Assembly: GCF_019320115.1 (NCBI RefSeq)
Contig: NC_089584.1
Span: forward strand, 75,764,791-75,828,790
From: Miscanthus floridulus
Taxonomy: Eukaryota > Streptophyta > Magnoliopsida > Poales > Poaceae
Length of the DNA: 64,000 nucleotides
Reading direction: 5' to 3'
Position numbers and translations under genes: made by a program. Below the pieces are notes generated by a model, which was given only the letters and a program-made list of their open reading frames with translations, made no database searches and was not told the DNA's origin. Of this stretch, positions 12,152 to 23,709 are shown in pieces; position 1 is the first letter of the stretch, and each line of letters opens with the position of its first letter.

Positions 12152-13467
12152 TGTTGGTATTTCTTAATGCAAACAAAATAATACACAAGCGCATGGAATT
12201 ACCATTGTAGCATTTCACCTAGAAGTATTTAGGGTATCATAATTTCCACATGGAACAGAGGTACTTCTTTGAGCTAGTTTGTCCAAGGACAACACAAGGG
12301 TAAAGTTGGAAGGGTAGAGATGGTTTCCTATGGCTTTTGGGTCTATGAGAAGATAAACTTTACTCCTACTTGCATACTTTGGGCACCGGCTTATACCTAG
12401 TCTTAGGCACCTCTGGCCTATATCTCTATTCCATACCTGGACATGAGGGATTACGAGGGATGGACAGGGCTGTCACCACCTACCACCTACCCCTCAAATG
12501 TGGAGTACAAGGAAAACAAAGGTAGCCTCTAGCCTAGACACCATGTCTATGCTATTGACTACTACTCTAGTGTTGTGTAGGGTTATCTGTCTTTATCAGG
12601 GCCCTCTACTAGAGTATTCATCACAAGGATGAACGATGAACCTGCAAACAAGTAAGAATAAAGATTAACTAATCAAAAGGCTTAATGCCATCCTCCATTG
12701 AGGTACAGGTGTTCGTCGAGGTACAAGCTCGGGGAGACTGCCGACAAGTCCGACACTTCCCCGTACTCTCCCTCACATCTCTCCCAACTAACTCTACTAG
12801 CTATCTAGGTCCTAAGCCCTTGGAATGATGCTCAAGTGTGGTGTGCTCTTCCTCCTTGGTGTGTTGTTGTTGAATGAGGAGCGGGTGGCCTTCTTTTATA
12901 GGTGGAGAGGAGGAATAATCCCATGGAATATGCTTTGATTCCTTCAAAAAAATTGATCAAACTGCCATCCTCCGCATTAATTCCACCGTGATACCCATGC
13001 AACTGACCATAGAGAGGCGGTACGAACCATCTAGAGAAGGTTGGGCCCAAGGCAAACCAATAGGGGTGCGGCCACACCATGGGTGCGCCCACACCCTTGT
13101 TGGGCCACCTTGATTCCAACTTTGTCGGGGGTCTTCTTTGATCTTCTAGAGTGGGTCTGTGTGGGTATTGCGTAGAGATGAGGTGATTTGATGTGGGTTT
13201 GTCCATATTCTCCTCTCTTTTGGGCTCTGTTTTGCCTGGTTGTGGGCCTCTCCGCCTTAGGCTCATGTCAGGTATATATTTTGCTATGTTTCTTGTGCAT
13301 TTTAGGCTCATTTTCTGTGTAATCCCAACATGTCCTCCTGTAAATGAGAAATCACCAAAACTCATGGAATTCGTTAGTTATAAGTCTTAATTCTAAGTTT
13401 GGTGTTTATTTTAGCATATTTTATGTAAGAATTGGCGGTTAGAAATAGGAGTTAAGGACCACTAACA
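12152..13467 (-). repeat. 3' LTR of element A
   Basis: 1316 bp, TGTTGGT...ACTAACA. Its last about 150 bp match 50473-50619. A TATA box on the minus strand (cctataaaagaagg) lies near 12890-12903. The neighbouring purine tract (seen on the minus strand) identifies it as the 3' LTR of a minus-strand element. Confidence 0.85.
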
Positions 13468-13483
13468 AGTTCCCCCACACTTA
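13468..13483 (-). other. Polypurine tract of element A
   Basis: Directly inside the LTR; the minus strand reads taagtgtgggggaact, a typical plus-strand priming PPT. It sets the orientation of A. Confidence 0.7.
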
Positions 13484-14560
13484 GCCCTTTGCTCGTCCTC
13501 GAGTAAAGTTAAGGACTAAGATGGGTCATCTCCTTGACATGACATCTGCATACAAGTTAGTCCAAGCTTCCCCTGCACTTGTGAACTTTAGAGTGTCTAC
13601 CACATTGTCTTGGGTGATTGAATAATAGAACAGCATGAATTCAAATACCCTTGCATTAATCAGTTTAGAAACTTTGGTTTTCATTTGATTTTGAAAACAT
13701 AAATATAGCTTTGCTCCTCAAATGATTTGCTCGAATCGCTCATATTTGTGTTTGGTTCCTTAACAAGGCATATCATAATTTTGCCTTCTTTCTCCCTACT
13801 TCTAAAAAGCTTATGTGGAGCTTAGGAAGGGGAAGGTAAGAGAACATACTTTTATTACATATATTGTAAAGTCAAAACTCAAATCCAAGGAGAAAGATGT
13901 CATACTTGCGGATCAAGATGTGCATGTGTATGGATAAACATAAACTAATACTATACTCCTTTAACAGGAACGATCTCTCTCTATAGCTTTTATTTTGAGA
14001 ACATGGCTATTTCTCTCTTCTTCTCTTCTTTTTTTCTTAATATATGAGCCTTCATGTGCTCATCGTTTTTTTTTGTACTTGGACCTTCATGTGTCCATAT
14101 TTTTTTACTTGGACCTTCACTTGTCCATATTTTTTTAGCATTTTGCATAGCCCATGTCTCTTCTTCTAAACCACATATTTAGAGAGAGATCTTTATCTTT
14201 TTAGAACATGGAGTATTTGCCTATATATAATTTTTTGTCTACTCCTAGTGTAGAAGCAGAATTTTTGGTGGATGGAAGCATGTTTCTATGTACTTCTAGT
14301 GTAGGAGCAGCTTATGTATGTGGGTGTATGTGATCTTAATCTTGGAAGCATGATAACTTTCTCAACAAGGGTCAGCAAGACTTGACAAAACTCAATGCAA
14401 TAACAAGTAGCACATGTAGAAGGTTTAAACATTTAAAATTAGATATGGCTCTTGGTAGGAATTTTGAATATTATTGAGGAGCATGCTATTTGAATTTTGA
14501 TTTTGTAAAATAATTCCCAAGTACTTTGCATAAGACAGCAAGGTTCATTTTCATCCTACT
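13484..14560 (-). other. Noncoding 3' internal region of element A
   Basis: AT-rich, no open frame of note. It contains 'tactcctagtgtagaagcag' style repeats and 'cttggaccttcatgtgtcc' repeats (14040-14140). Read on the minus strand it is clearly related to 36490-37110 of element D (shared blocks around 13810-13960 and 14230-14410), so A and D come from related families. Confidence 0.55.
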
Positions 14561-14976
14561 TGTTGGTGTTTTTTTATCGGCAGATTTCGGTTCTTGGAGG
14601 AATTCGCTTGATGCAAGGAGCAATCACAGTCGGTACATAAGATTTATATTGGTTTGGGCCCCGAGAAGCGAGTAACAGCCCTACATCCAGCTGCTTCTTG
14701 TTTGTATTACGATCTCATTGAATAGAGAGATGGCGATTATAAGATGGCTATGCCTATGAGCGTTTCAATGATTACAACAAAGGGTATCGCTAGCTATTTA
14801 TATCCAAGGCCTACTTGCCCTGCAAGCTACGTAGTAGTGCCCTAGTTGGAGTATTGGTGTGATCCTGAGATATCCTTCTTTGAATGGGCCAGTCGTGAGC
14901 CTTCGGGTCTTTGTTGGTACGGATTCAGTAGCCACCATATCCGGTAATTGGGATTCCTGGGAGTATGGCTTCGTCA
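14561..14976 (-). repeat. 3' LTR of element B
   Basis: TGTTGG...CGTCA, aligned end to end with 48774-49189. The minus-strand TATA box (gatataaatagc) is near 14798-14808. Confidence 0.85.
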
Positions 14977-15334
14977 ACAGCCCATGAGCTTGTCTAACAA
15001 TCAGGACTTGGCAACTTTCCTATACTCGGGCCTTTCGAAGGTGTTTGGATCAGGGTTTGTTGAGGAGGTCCGAACTCGCACCCACAATCGAGAGGTTGGT
15101 CAGGTAGAAGTTGTAGTCTCGTAGTTGGGTGATGAGCTATTGAATAAAAAATGCCATACCCTGGAGTCATCTTGTCCTATCAATGTCGACTTCGCTCAAG
15201 TCAGGCGACGATTGTCAAGCACTTGAGTGGCCGCACTAGCTCAACTTTCAAGAATTACGCATGGCTTGAGATTAATGCATCATTTCAGTTCATGGACGAC
15301 GATTGGCTTACCCCCAATCAACCCGACCTTAGCA
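14977..15334. other. B internal region between 3' LTR and antisense gene
   Basis: No protein is recognised. It separates the LTR from the TATA-like box of the antisense gene and would be upstream promoter sequence for that gene. Confidence 0.4.
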
Positions 15335-15341
15335 TTTATAA
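15335..15341 (+). promoter_or_regulatory. TATA-like box for antisense ORF of B
   Basis: tttataa, 61 bp before the ATG at 15396 on the strand opposite to B. Element C has the same motif upstream of its antisense ORF (17385-17391). Confidence 0.4.
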
Positions 15342-15395
15342 GCAAGCGTCTGAGTTCTAGGTTTACATCCAATTTGTGTCTCCACACTTGCAATC

Positions 15396-16069
15396 ATGAG
15401 GATGAAAACCCTCGGTCGCTACCGCAAGATCCCTCACCTACTATTCGAGGATTCACCCAAGCAGTCTGCTGAGGCCTTGCCTCCATCGTCTTCTCTAGTG
15501 TCGTTGTCTCTGGCTTCGACATCACCCACTATGCCTTCATCCACTCTGCCCTTAGTCTTGGCACTCCCATAGGGGGTGTCCATGATCATGAAGAAGGAGC
15601 AGATGGAGGCCTCGGTGAGCACCAAGGAGATCACCATCAGGGCCCTAGAGGCGCTAGGGCCCAATGCACTGCTAAAGGAGGTGGAGCTTTCCGATGATGA
15701 GTCAGAGGGTTTGATCACCTCCATCGCTGCCGCTGCCATCAGCGATGGTCCCTCGGATGTCGGCCCTTCTATTCTTCAGGTCACCACCATACCAAATACG
15801 AGCAATGACTGGGAACTAGCCCAAAAGCTCTTCGTCGAGCTCAACCAGGAGGCCATCAGCATCCTTGGTGATCAACCCTGGTGGACCTTGTTAGCGATGA
15901 GGAGGATTATGGGGAACCCGATGCCTATAGAGTAGAGGAGGACACTGCCTCAGGCGATAGGAGGAGGGCACCACGGCAAATGATGGACCTCTGAAGCAAG
16001 CCATTGTGCCTCCTAGTCCTCCACCAAGCGCCTGATTAGCTTGGTGACGGTCACCTTGATTGGGCTTCG
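15396..16069 (+). pseudogene. Antisense ORF (aORF) of element B, 5' part
   Basis: The ATG at 15396 opens a frame of 58 codons to an in-frame TAG at 15570, after which the same frame continues to 15935. It contains an acidic, serine-rich part (ELSDDESEGLI) and WELAQKLFVELNQEAI. It runs opposite to B and lies between the coding region and the 3' LTR, as do additional antisense ORFs known in Retand-type gypsy elements. Function unknown. Element C is inserted at 16069/28809, and the gene resumes to the right of it. Further stops after 15935 show decay. Confidence 0.6.
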
Positions 16070-16542
16070 TGTCGATAGAATATCGTCGGCAGTCCACCGA
16101 GGGGCACCCCGTGATGGTAGATTGATTGGTAGAGGAGTGTGTAATCAAGAACAAGAAGGCAACAGAGACACATGAGTTATACAGGTTTAGGCCATCGGTA
16201 CGATGTAATACCTTACTCCTATGGTCTGTTGGTTTGCATTAGCTATTGTATGATTTGTCATGAATTCGTAGGGGATCCCTGCCCGCCTTATATAGTCTAG
16301 GGGGCAAGGTTACAAGTCAGTTAGATCTGAGAGATAACCGGAAAGTAATAACAGATTACAAGAAACATGGGATCGTACGTATCCTATCAGATCTCGTAGC
16401 ATCTTCAGGATATCCTCTCCGTGCCTTGCGGGGGTCGCCGAGCAGAACCGTGCCCCGCAAGGCTCCTTCTTGCGGGCTAGGCTGCCCCTAGAGGCATTGC
16501 CCATGTAACCTGCCGTGGGTATCTGGGGTCATACCCCCCACA
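16070..16542 (-). repeat. 3' LTR of element C
   Basis: TGTCGA...CCCCCACA, 473 bp, no indel relative to 28336-28808 and about 27 substitutions by eye, all transitions. The minus-strand TATA box (actatataaggcggg) is near 16287-16300. Confidence 0.92.
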
Positions 16543-16559
16543 GCTAGTCCCCGAGCGCC
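16543..16559 (-). other. Polypurine tract of element C
   Basis: The minus strand reads ggcgctcggggactagc immediately inside the left LTR. This is a purine-rich priming site and confirms minus orientation. Confidence 0.6.
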
Positions 16560-17384
16560 TTGTACCCATTGTGCAACGCCATCTTTAGACTTACCGAGCA
16601 GGTGCGAACCAAAACCGAGCTGTCCAAATCATGATTCGACCATCATAAGGAGTTGCCAAGCACTTGTGAGAAACTGCCGAGCAGCATACAACATCGCTGA
16701 TGTATGTTCTGAACACGGCTTATCATAAGGGTGTAAGGAGCTCAAATCCAAAATTAAAAATTCCTGCATGGTTAAGTGAAGTGTGCCCACTTAGAATCCG
16801 AAAACAATGGTAAAGATACCTGGTTTATCCTTTGGATGCTCGAAGTCTTTCAGAAAAACAAACACATTCACCACAAGGTGAAGTGTGCCCACTTAGTCCC
16901 CAAGCCTGACAGTAGGTGACGTAGTCACGTGGTGCCAGGCTCAGAAATTAGTGAACCGTCCGAGCAGGTAGCCAGTCCCCGAGCGTAGCCTCGAGACAAA
17001 AAACAAGCACATTCACCGCAAGGTGAAGTGTGCCCACTTAGTCCCTGAGCCTGACAGTAGGTGACGTAGTCACATGGTGCTAGGCTTAGAAATTAGTGAA
17101 CCGTACGAGCAGGTAGCCAGTCCCCGTGTTTCTGGCATAGATATCGGATAAATCAAATCACGGCGAGAAATTCAGAGTAATGGTCGTACAGTATCAGTTA
17201 CTAAGCCTCATTAAAATGCAGAGAATTCAGAGAATGTGGCGGTGATAAATGAGCGGCGTGGGCTATTGTGACGTGATAGCCCAAGTTGCGGCCCATTAAA
17301 CCATTTTGGAGGAATCGATGTAGCGCTGATTGCGGGAACGGTTTCCCAAAAACCCTCAGAGTCAAGACAGAGTGGGGCAAGTGC
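16560..17384. repeat. C 3' tail with tandem repeat of about 150 bp
   Basis: Two direct copies (about 16858-17000 and 17005-17130) share 'acattcaccgcaaggtgaag', 'ggtgacgtagtcac' and 'gaaccgt.cgagcaggtag'. A shorter version of the 'aggtgaagtgtgcccactta' block is at 16775-16795. The same block appears in element E (40245-40275, 40466-40505), evidence that C and E are related. No protein is encoded. Confidence 0.6.
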
Positions 17385-17391
17385 TTTATAA
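17385..17391 (+). promoter_or_regulatory. TATA-like box for antisense gene of C
   Basis: tttataa, 137 bp upstream of the ATG at 17522, followed by a C-rich leader-like stretch. It would drive the gene opposite to the retroelement, independently of the LTR. Confidence 0.4.
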
Positions 17392-19660
17392 CCGCGCCGC
17401 CACACACATCGCCTCCTACCTCTATCAAGCCACCCTGCTTCCTGCCTTCACAATCCCTGTGCTTCACCTTCCACACCAATCGCGAGCATTCACCTCCAAC
17501 CCGAGGACCAAACCATAGGAGATGGCACCGAAAAAAGGAGCCACAAAGCTAAAGAAAGTGGCCACCAGAGCTAGCCACGACGAGGAGTGGGTGTCGTCGA
17601 AGATGTCGGCGGCGGATCTCAATAAGATGGTGGCGGTGGGCATTCTCCCCGACCGTCTTACTGCTGGATGGCGGCCAGCTAGTGGTGAGCCCTTCCCGAC
17701 ACCACATATTGATGAGGCTATAGTATTTGAGGATTATTTCTGGCGAGGATTAGGGTTTCCTGTCCACCCTTTTTTGAGGGATCTTATGGAGTTTTGGGCG
17801 ATTAGCCTCTGTAATCTGCACCCCAACACCATTCTGCATGTTTCTATCTTTATCCATTTCTACGAGGCATTTCTTGGTGTTCTGCCGCACTTCAACCTCT
17901 TTAGGCACTTGTTCTGTCTGAAGAAGAAGGGGGTAGCGGTTCCAAGGTGGTCGGCGGCGTGTACCTGCAGCTCAGGGATGGGATGGCTAGCAAATATATC
18001 AACGTTTCACTGAATACCTCCCTGAAGGGTTGGAACTCTAGATGGTTCTATATCAAACAAAGTCACCCATTGATTCGATGCGACGTCCACCACATCCCGG
18101 TTAACCATAGTAACTGGTCGGAGAAACCCAACAATGCTGACATGGAGCAAGTAACGGAACTTCTGGAATTGAGTAAAGGCTTGGAGCTTAGGGGTGAACT
18201 GGTTGCAGCTAGTTTCATAGTTCGGCGCATCCAACCCTACAAAGAGAGGGCCCACCCAGCATTTGACTATAAAGGTGACAACGACGGTACCCGTGAAAAC
18301 ACAAACCGTCTAACAAAGAAGGAAGTGATGGACCGTGCCATGGATCTATTTACTTCGAATGTCTCGTTTAGCTGGCCAAAAGGAATGAAGGCTTTCAACT
18401 GCACCAACCCGCCTCCTTTGGTAACCATTTCGCTTTGCATCTATCAGGCATTAATTGCCGAGCATAGGACTGACTCACTTATGAAAAGATTCATTCGTAG
18501 GATAGGGCAATATACTTTTTAGACATGCCGAGAGCCGATTGGCCAAAAGGAGTAGATCCTCGGCGACCACTACAGCATGAAGAGGGTGAGCCGAGCTCCT
18601 CGTCGGATAGTCCAACCCCAGTGTCAGAGAAGGTCCACGGGAAGAGACCGGTAGTAGATGAGCTGGTCCAAAAAAGGAGAAAAACCGCTAGCTCTCATGC
18701 ACACAAACCAGGAGGCATCTCTCTTGGAGAGGACCGAGCAGTTCGGCCACGACGAACTACTGTGCTGGAGTGGTCGGACGATGACAAGGAGCAGTCAGCA
18801 CTTCCGCCAAGCACGATGGAGGTACCGGCAGATGATGTCGCTCCCAAGCATTGAGCAGGGGAAAGTTATGGTCGGGCAATGGCGGAAGCCCCGGCGATGC
18901 AAACTACCGAAGTCCCTAAACAACGCACGGAAGGTGGGGCCTCCGAGCACCAAGAAGAGCGGCAGCCCACTGTGGAGGCGCAGGAGTCCTCCCATAAGGC
19001 TGACCAAGCAGCCACGCCTGGGGGTCAGGCAGGCATCGTCGATTCAAGAAAATCAATCGGAAGACCAAACCGTGAGTATATTTGCCTTGGAGTAATTATA
19101 TTGTTCTTTGATTTCACCTTGTTTCTGAGAAGCCAATATTACGCAGTGCGACGCCGAGGCCCGTGACCTCAGAAGAAAAAATAATGACTGTGCCCATCCG
19201 GGAGTCCCCTAGTGCTGGATGAACAGTGGGCGGGCCAGCCGTCGCTCCCAGCAGACCCGTTGATGGTGAATCATTGGCGCACACGACCGGCGCGTCGGCG
19301 ACTGCAACCGCAGCTATGACCAAAAAAGTCATTACCTTGGAAGCAGAAACTGTGGCTGTTGTTGATGCGCTAGAGGTTACAGATGCGACTCCATCAACTG
19401 CTGAGGAGCAAATGTCGTCACCCGCAGGGGTGCCAGGAGTGGTCGGAGCGGCGGTCCGACCACAGAGCCCCTCGAAGGTGCCTCAAGCAACGGTGGAGGA
19501 GGACGAGGTCATGGAGATCGAGCGTGCCATGCCTGAGCCCCAGTCTGTCCAGATTCTCTGGAAACGCGGGGAAGAGGTGGTAGTCATCGAGGAAGAAAAC
19601 ACCACCAGAGAGATAAAGAGGTTGAAATCCGCCGTCGCCAGAGTAATGACTCAAATCGAG

Positions 19661-19735
19661 GTGAGTGCCACGCCAATAACGCCGATATATGTTGTCGAAA
19701 GATCAAGGTTTCTGTCTTGCATTATTAATCCGTAG
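19661..19735 (+). other. Intron of C antisense gene (phase 0)
   Basis: Donor GAG|GTGAGT, acceptor CGTAG|GGG. Removing it joins two open exons at a codon boundary. Confidence 0.6.
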
Positions 19736-20102
19736 GGGATAGCTCGAACAGCCGACCAATGGCACCAACTGATAAAGAGGATGGAGCCCCTCGCCGAGGA
19801 AAATAAGATACTTCGGGAGGCTTTAAGTCTTTCAGAGAAAAGTATTCAGAGGGCCCAACGCGAGCGGGACCTTGCAGAGTCGAATTCGCGGGACCTTGAA
19901 CATCAAAATGGGGTTCTGTCCGAGCGACTAACGGCTTCATCCGAGCAGCTGAAGAAGACATCCGAGGAGCTAGCAATTATTTTCGAGGAACTTAAGAAGA
20001 TGTCCGAGCAGTTGAGCAAGAAAAACGGGGAACTCGATAGTAAAACTGAACAGCTCGACCGGAAGTGCCAGCAGTTGGAGGATGTATCCAAGCTGAAATT
20101 CG

Positions 20103-20178
20103 GTATTCTTTTTCACATCATGTGCTTTGTAGTAAGTGGCCGTATATTTTTTCCGTTTCTTATCTTTTGTGCTTGCAG
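20103..20178 (+). other. Intron of C antisense gene (phase 1)
   Basis: Donor TTCG|GTATTC, acceptor CTTGCAG|AG. The join keeps the coiled-coil frame (KLKF then EQDAELDQLRQT). Confidence 0.6.
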
Positions 20179-20283
20179 AGCAAGATGCAGAACTCGACCA
20201 GCTTCGCCAGACCATCGAACAAATCCAATAAGAGAAAACAAAAGAGTCAGAGCGAGCCGACAAACTGGCCGAAGAATTGAAAG

Positions 20284-20355
20284 GTAGGTTTCCCCTGATC
20301 AGAAGTGACGCCATAATACTTTTTTTACCATGACGAACCATTGTAATTTTTGCAG
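20284..20355 (+). other. Intron of C antisense gene (phase 1)
   Basis: Donor AAAG|GTAGGT, acceptor TTTTTGCAG|AT. The join gives EELK then DYRHKTKAQF in frame. Confidence 0.65.
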
Positions 20356-20780
20356 ATTATCGACATAAAACCAAGGCACAGTTCGATGTGCTGGTGCAAG
20401 AAGCCAAAGTCCAGAAGGACAACTTCAACACTATAACTGCTGCAATAAAACCAGTGCTGGACTGCGTCAATGTTGAACCGGTGCCCCGTCCTGATGGTAG
20501 GCAGCAAGGGCCAGACACCATCATTCAGAGATGCAAGGCAGCGTGGGAGAACTTCAAAAACTTCACTCGCGACACCGTTTTGACCGCCACTACTCATGCC
20601 CTTGCGGTGGTTCGGTCCTATTATCCGTCCGTCGACATCTAGTCGATAGGTGGTGGGTTTGCCAATGGGCTGAGCGATGCGTAGACCCAGCAGCTGGAGG
20701 ATGACGTTGAGGATGTGGCAAAAATGCTTGTCAGCGATATAGACCTGTTTGGCGAGACAGAAGCTGTTGGCGAAGCTTAA

Positions 20781-21473
20781 AGAACTGCTCGAATATTCCT
20801 GCCTGTAATACTTGATTTGTCTGGCTATGAAAAATCTATGTATTATCAACCTGATGCACTTTTTCCCAATATAAGCTATGTTCGATCGTTTAGTTTTCAC
20901 TGAACTAGATGCCTTAGTTAGGTCGTGATCCGTAACGCATAACGCGGAGCCCATGCCTATGTTGGAGAAATAGGCGTTGTCATAAGACCGTGTCCTACCG
21001 CCCAACACGCAGAGCACCGAGCTCATGGTACATTTGGTGGGATGTTAGAGCCTTGGTGTCCTCCAGAATTACTATTGCAAAAAAATGTTCTGCCCAACAG
21101 CCAACTTGAGTAACGTGGCGAGAGAAATGGCTAAAGCGGCGTCCGAGCAGTTAGTTCATATCTGAATTCTAGGCCTTGACTAGCCCATAGTCCATAACGT
21201 CGACCGCAGAGGCGCTGACATGTGTAGGATGAATAGGCATTGCCAAGGAACCGCAGCCGACCAACCGTAACACAGAGGGCGGAGCCCCAAAGCACGTGTA
21301 GGATGTAGTCTGGGACTGGGTCGTTTCCATAGAAAACAGAAGGAAAAAAAGGTGTGTTGTTTGACGATCGGTGGGCTATGTTGCAAAAATTGGAAGTGCA
21401 ACACCGTCGTTGTTTTTGTTGAAAAACCTACGTGACCCAGAGGAAGCATAGTAAGCAATTTTTGGAAAAATCA
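20781..21473. other. C region between antisense gene and minisatellite
   Basis: Noncoding. It has three degenerate copies of a 'cataacg.cgcagagg' block (about 20930, 21190, 21262-21310), also found in element E at 41525-41640. No protein is recognised. Confidence 0.45.
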
Positions 21474-21830
21474 TGTTCGGTGATTGGGAGTTAATGTGTT
21501 CGTCGAATTGGAGATGTCGTGTTTGGCGAATTGGAGAGGTCGTGTTCGGCAAATTGGAGAAATCGTGCTCGGCGAATTGGAGAAATCATGCTTGGCGAAG
21601 TGGAGTAATCATGCTCGGCGATTTGGAGAAATCATGCTCGGTGAAGTGGAGTAATCGTGCTCGGTGATTTGGAGAAATCGTGCTCGGCGAATTGGAGAAA
21701 TCGTGCTCGGCGATTTGGAGAAATCGTGCTCGGCGAATTGGAGTTATCATGCTCAGCAATTTGGAGAAATCGTGCTCGGCGAATTGGAGAAATCGTGCTC
21801 GGCGAATTGGAGTTACCGTACTAGTCGAGC
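21474..21830. repeat. 23-bp minisatellite, about 15 copies
   Basis: Unit close to cgtgctcggcgaattggag plus aaat; successive units start at 21541, 21564 and 21587. The two ends of the array are the most diverged. 23 is not a multiple of 3, so the array scrambles any reading frame. It lies just after the integrase stop of C. Confidence 0.85.
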
Positions 21831-21966
21831 GTATTGGAGGCCATCGCGGAGTGGCTTATATCCCGCTAACGGTAGTTGAAGCTTATGATGAAGGAAAAAA
21901 TGTAGAGAAATTATGGAGACCCGAACTTTATTAATATTAAAGTAAAGAATACATGTCTATGGTATT

Positions 21967-23145
21967 TCAGGGGTAGAAACATATAAGGTGCTCTATGTGC
22001 CAAGAGTTGGGAACATCGAGTCCATCTAAGTCGCATAAGCGATAAGACCCTGGTCTAGTAACACCTTTTACGATGTAAGGGCCCTCCCATGGTGAAGACA
22101 GCTTGTGAAGCCCTTTGGTTTTTTGTTTCCGACGTCAGACGAGGTCGCCGATCGTGAACAAACGCCCTTTGACGTTACGGTTGTAGTACCTCCACAGACC
22201 TTCGAGGTACTTGGTTGTGCGAACGCAAGTAATCAGACGTTCTTCCTCGGCCCGATCAATGTCTTCTATCCAAACAGCTATGGCTTGGTCTTCATCATAG
22301 TTTTCTACTCTGGGTGCTCGGAATGCAATATTTGCTGGAAGTATGGCCTCTGAGCCATAGACCATAAAATATGGAGATACGCCGGTACTATGACTAGCTT
22401 GAGTGCGCAGTCCCTAGACCACAGCTGGTAGTTCTTTGAGCCATCTGCCTGGGTGCTTTTCTTCTTTCTGATAGAGCCTTTTCTTGAGGGCGTCGAGGAT
22501 CATACCGTTAGCTCGCTCGACCTGACCGTTAGCTCTAGGATGAGCAACAGAAACATATTTAACAGAGATGCACCTGTCCTCGCAGAAGTCCCAAAAATGA
22601 TGGCCGGTAAAAGTTGTCCCAAGGTCGGTGATGATGCTGTTCGGGAGACCGAATCTGTGTACGATGTCTTCAAAGAGCTTGACTGCTTTCTTAGCAGTAG
22701 CTGCAATGAGTGGTTTGTACTCGATCCACTTGGAGAACTTATCGATGGCGACGTACACGTACCGGAAACCTCCTGGCGTAGGTTTGAAAGGCCCGATCAT
22801 ATCCAGTCCCCAGCATGCGAATGTCCAGGAGGCTGGAATGGTTTGTAATTCTTGTGCCGGCACATGTATTTGCTTGGTGAAAAATTGACATCCCTCACAT
22901 CGTCGAATGAGATCTTCTGCATTGGTAATGGCTGTGGGCCAGTAGAAACCTGCTCGGAAAGCTTTGCCGACCAGTGTTCTAGAAGCCGCATGATTGCCAC
23001 AGGAGCCAAAGTGAATTTTAGATAGTAGCTTCACACCGTCGTCTTGGATGATGCATTTCTGCAGTATCCCTTCCTTGGCACTTTTCCTCATCAGGCTACC
23101 ATCCACCAACAAGTAGTGCTTACTTCGGCGAGTTAGTCATTCGGT
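21967..23145 (-). pseudogene. C integrase
   Basis: Zinc-binding H-H-C-C region (HFGSCGNHAASRTL ... RRCEGCQFF), core with D in CWGLDMIGPF, D in IITDLGTTFTG and E in GQVERANGMIL, then YFMVYGSEAILP and a C-terminal SSPWEGPYIVKGVTRPGSYR. TAG at 22414 replaces what is usually a tryptophan before GLRT; TGA at 22133 is a CGA-to-TGA type change. The end TGA at 21967 is the natural stop. It would insert cDNA into the genome. Confidence 0.85.
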
Positions 23146-23214
23146 TTCGATTTTGTCGGTGGGTACTTCACTGTTGGAGAGGTATTTGATGAACTGTTCC
23201 CTCCAATCGGCGAC

Positions 23215-23709
23215 CTACGAGGGTATCGTGAGTACCAACTGCTCGGTAGGGGGTACTTCTACAACTTCCTTGTCTTCCTTAATGGATGGTGTCAAGAGGT
23301 CCTGAATGAAGATCCCCACCAGAGCCGTGGTGCGAGAAGATCCTATCTTCGATAGTTGGTCGGCTATTTGGTTTTGATCCCGTATCACGTGGTGGTACTC
23401 GATGCCGTAGAATTTCTCTTCAAGCTTCCTGATTTTGGCATAGTAAGCGTCCATCTTTTCACTGGAACAGGACCAATCTTTATTGAGTTGATTGATAACC
23501 AGTACAGAATCCCCGTATACCATAAGGCGTTTGACACCAAGCTCGATGGCTATACGGAGGCCGTGGAGACATGCCTCGTATTCCATGGTGTTGTTAGAGA
23601 CCAGGAAATGTATGCGAAGAACGTATCAGAGTTTATCCTTCGTCGGTGTGATGAACAGAATGCCCGCACCGGCCCCATTAATATTAAGGGCGCCGTCGAA
23701 GTACATCAC
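23215..23709 (-). pseudogene. C second RNase H-type domain
   Basis: After the native RNase H a second fold follows: YFDGALNINGAGAGIL, NNTMEYEACLHGLRIAIE, VYGDSVLVINQL and DQNQIADQLSKIG. This gives the D-E-D-D catalytic set of an RNase H, the arrangement known for Tat-lineage elements that carry an additional archaeal-type RNase H. A TGA near 23629 and a TAG at 23215 are the only breaks. Confidence 0.7.

Larger units (their letters stand above)
17522..20780 (+). pseudogene. Antisense spliced gene (aORF) of element C with putative gypsy-type transposon domain
   Basis: The N-terminal half (17522-18521) resembles the 'putative gypsy type transposon' domain (PF04195 type): FEDYFWRGLGFPVHPFLRDL, then VGGVYLQLRDGMASKYI and WNSRWFYIKQSHP. 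A frame change near 17933 follows loss of one G in a run. The middle (18525-19660) is acidic and low in complexity (EGEPSSSSDSPTP). The C-terminal half is a long coiled coil (19736-20100, repeated SEQLKK/ELKKMSEQL heptads). Introns read by phase: 19661-19735, 20103-20178, 20284-20355; a further one near 19072-19146 is less sure. The natural end is TAA at 20778. Extra stops include TGA at 18852, TAA near 20230, TAG at 20641 and 20683. Role unknown. Comparable antisense ORFs are known in Grande and Retand elements. Confidence 0.7.

Noticed and set aside
12152..13467. Solo LTR of A
   Set aside because: A PPT adjoins it, and the matching outer LTR end with the same TSD is found at 50619.
20325..21026. 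233-codon minus-strand frame at the end of the C antisense gene
   Set aside because: Overlaps the plus-strand exon that continues the spliced frame; no recognised domain.
21474..21830. CRISPR array
   Set aside because: Units of 23 bp are contiguous without unique spacers, and the context is a plant retrotransposon.
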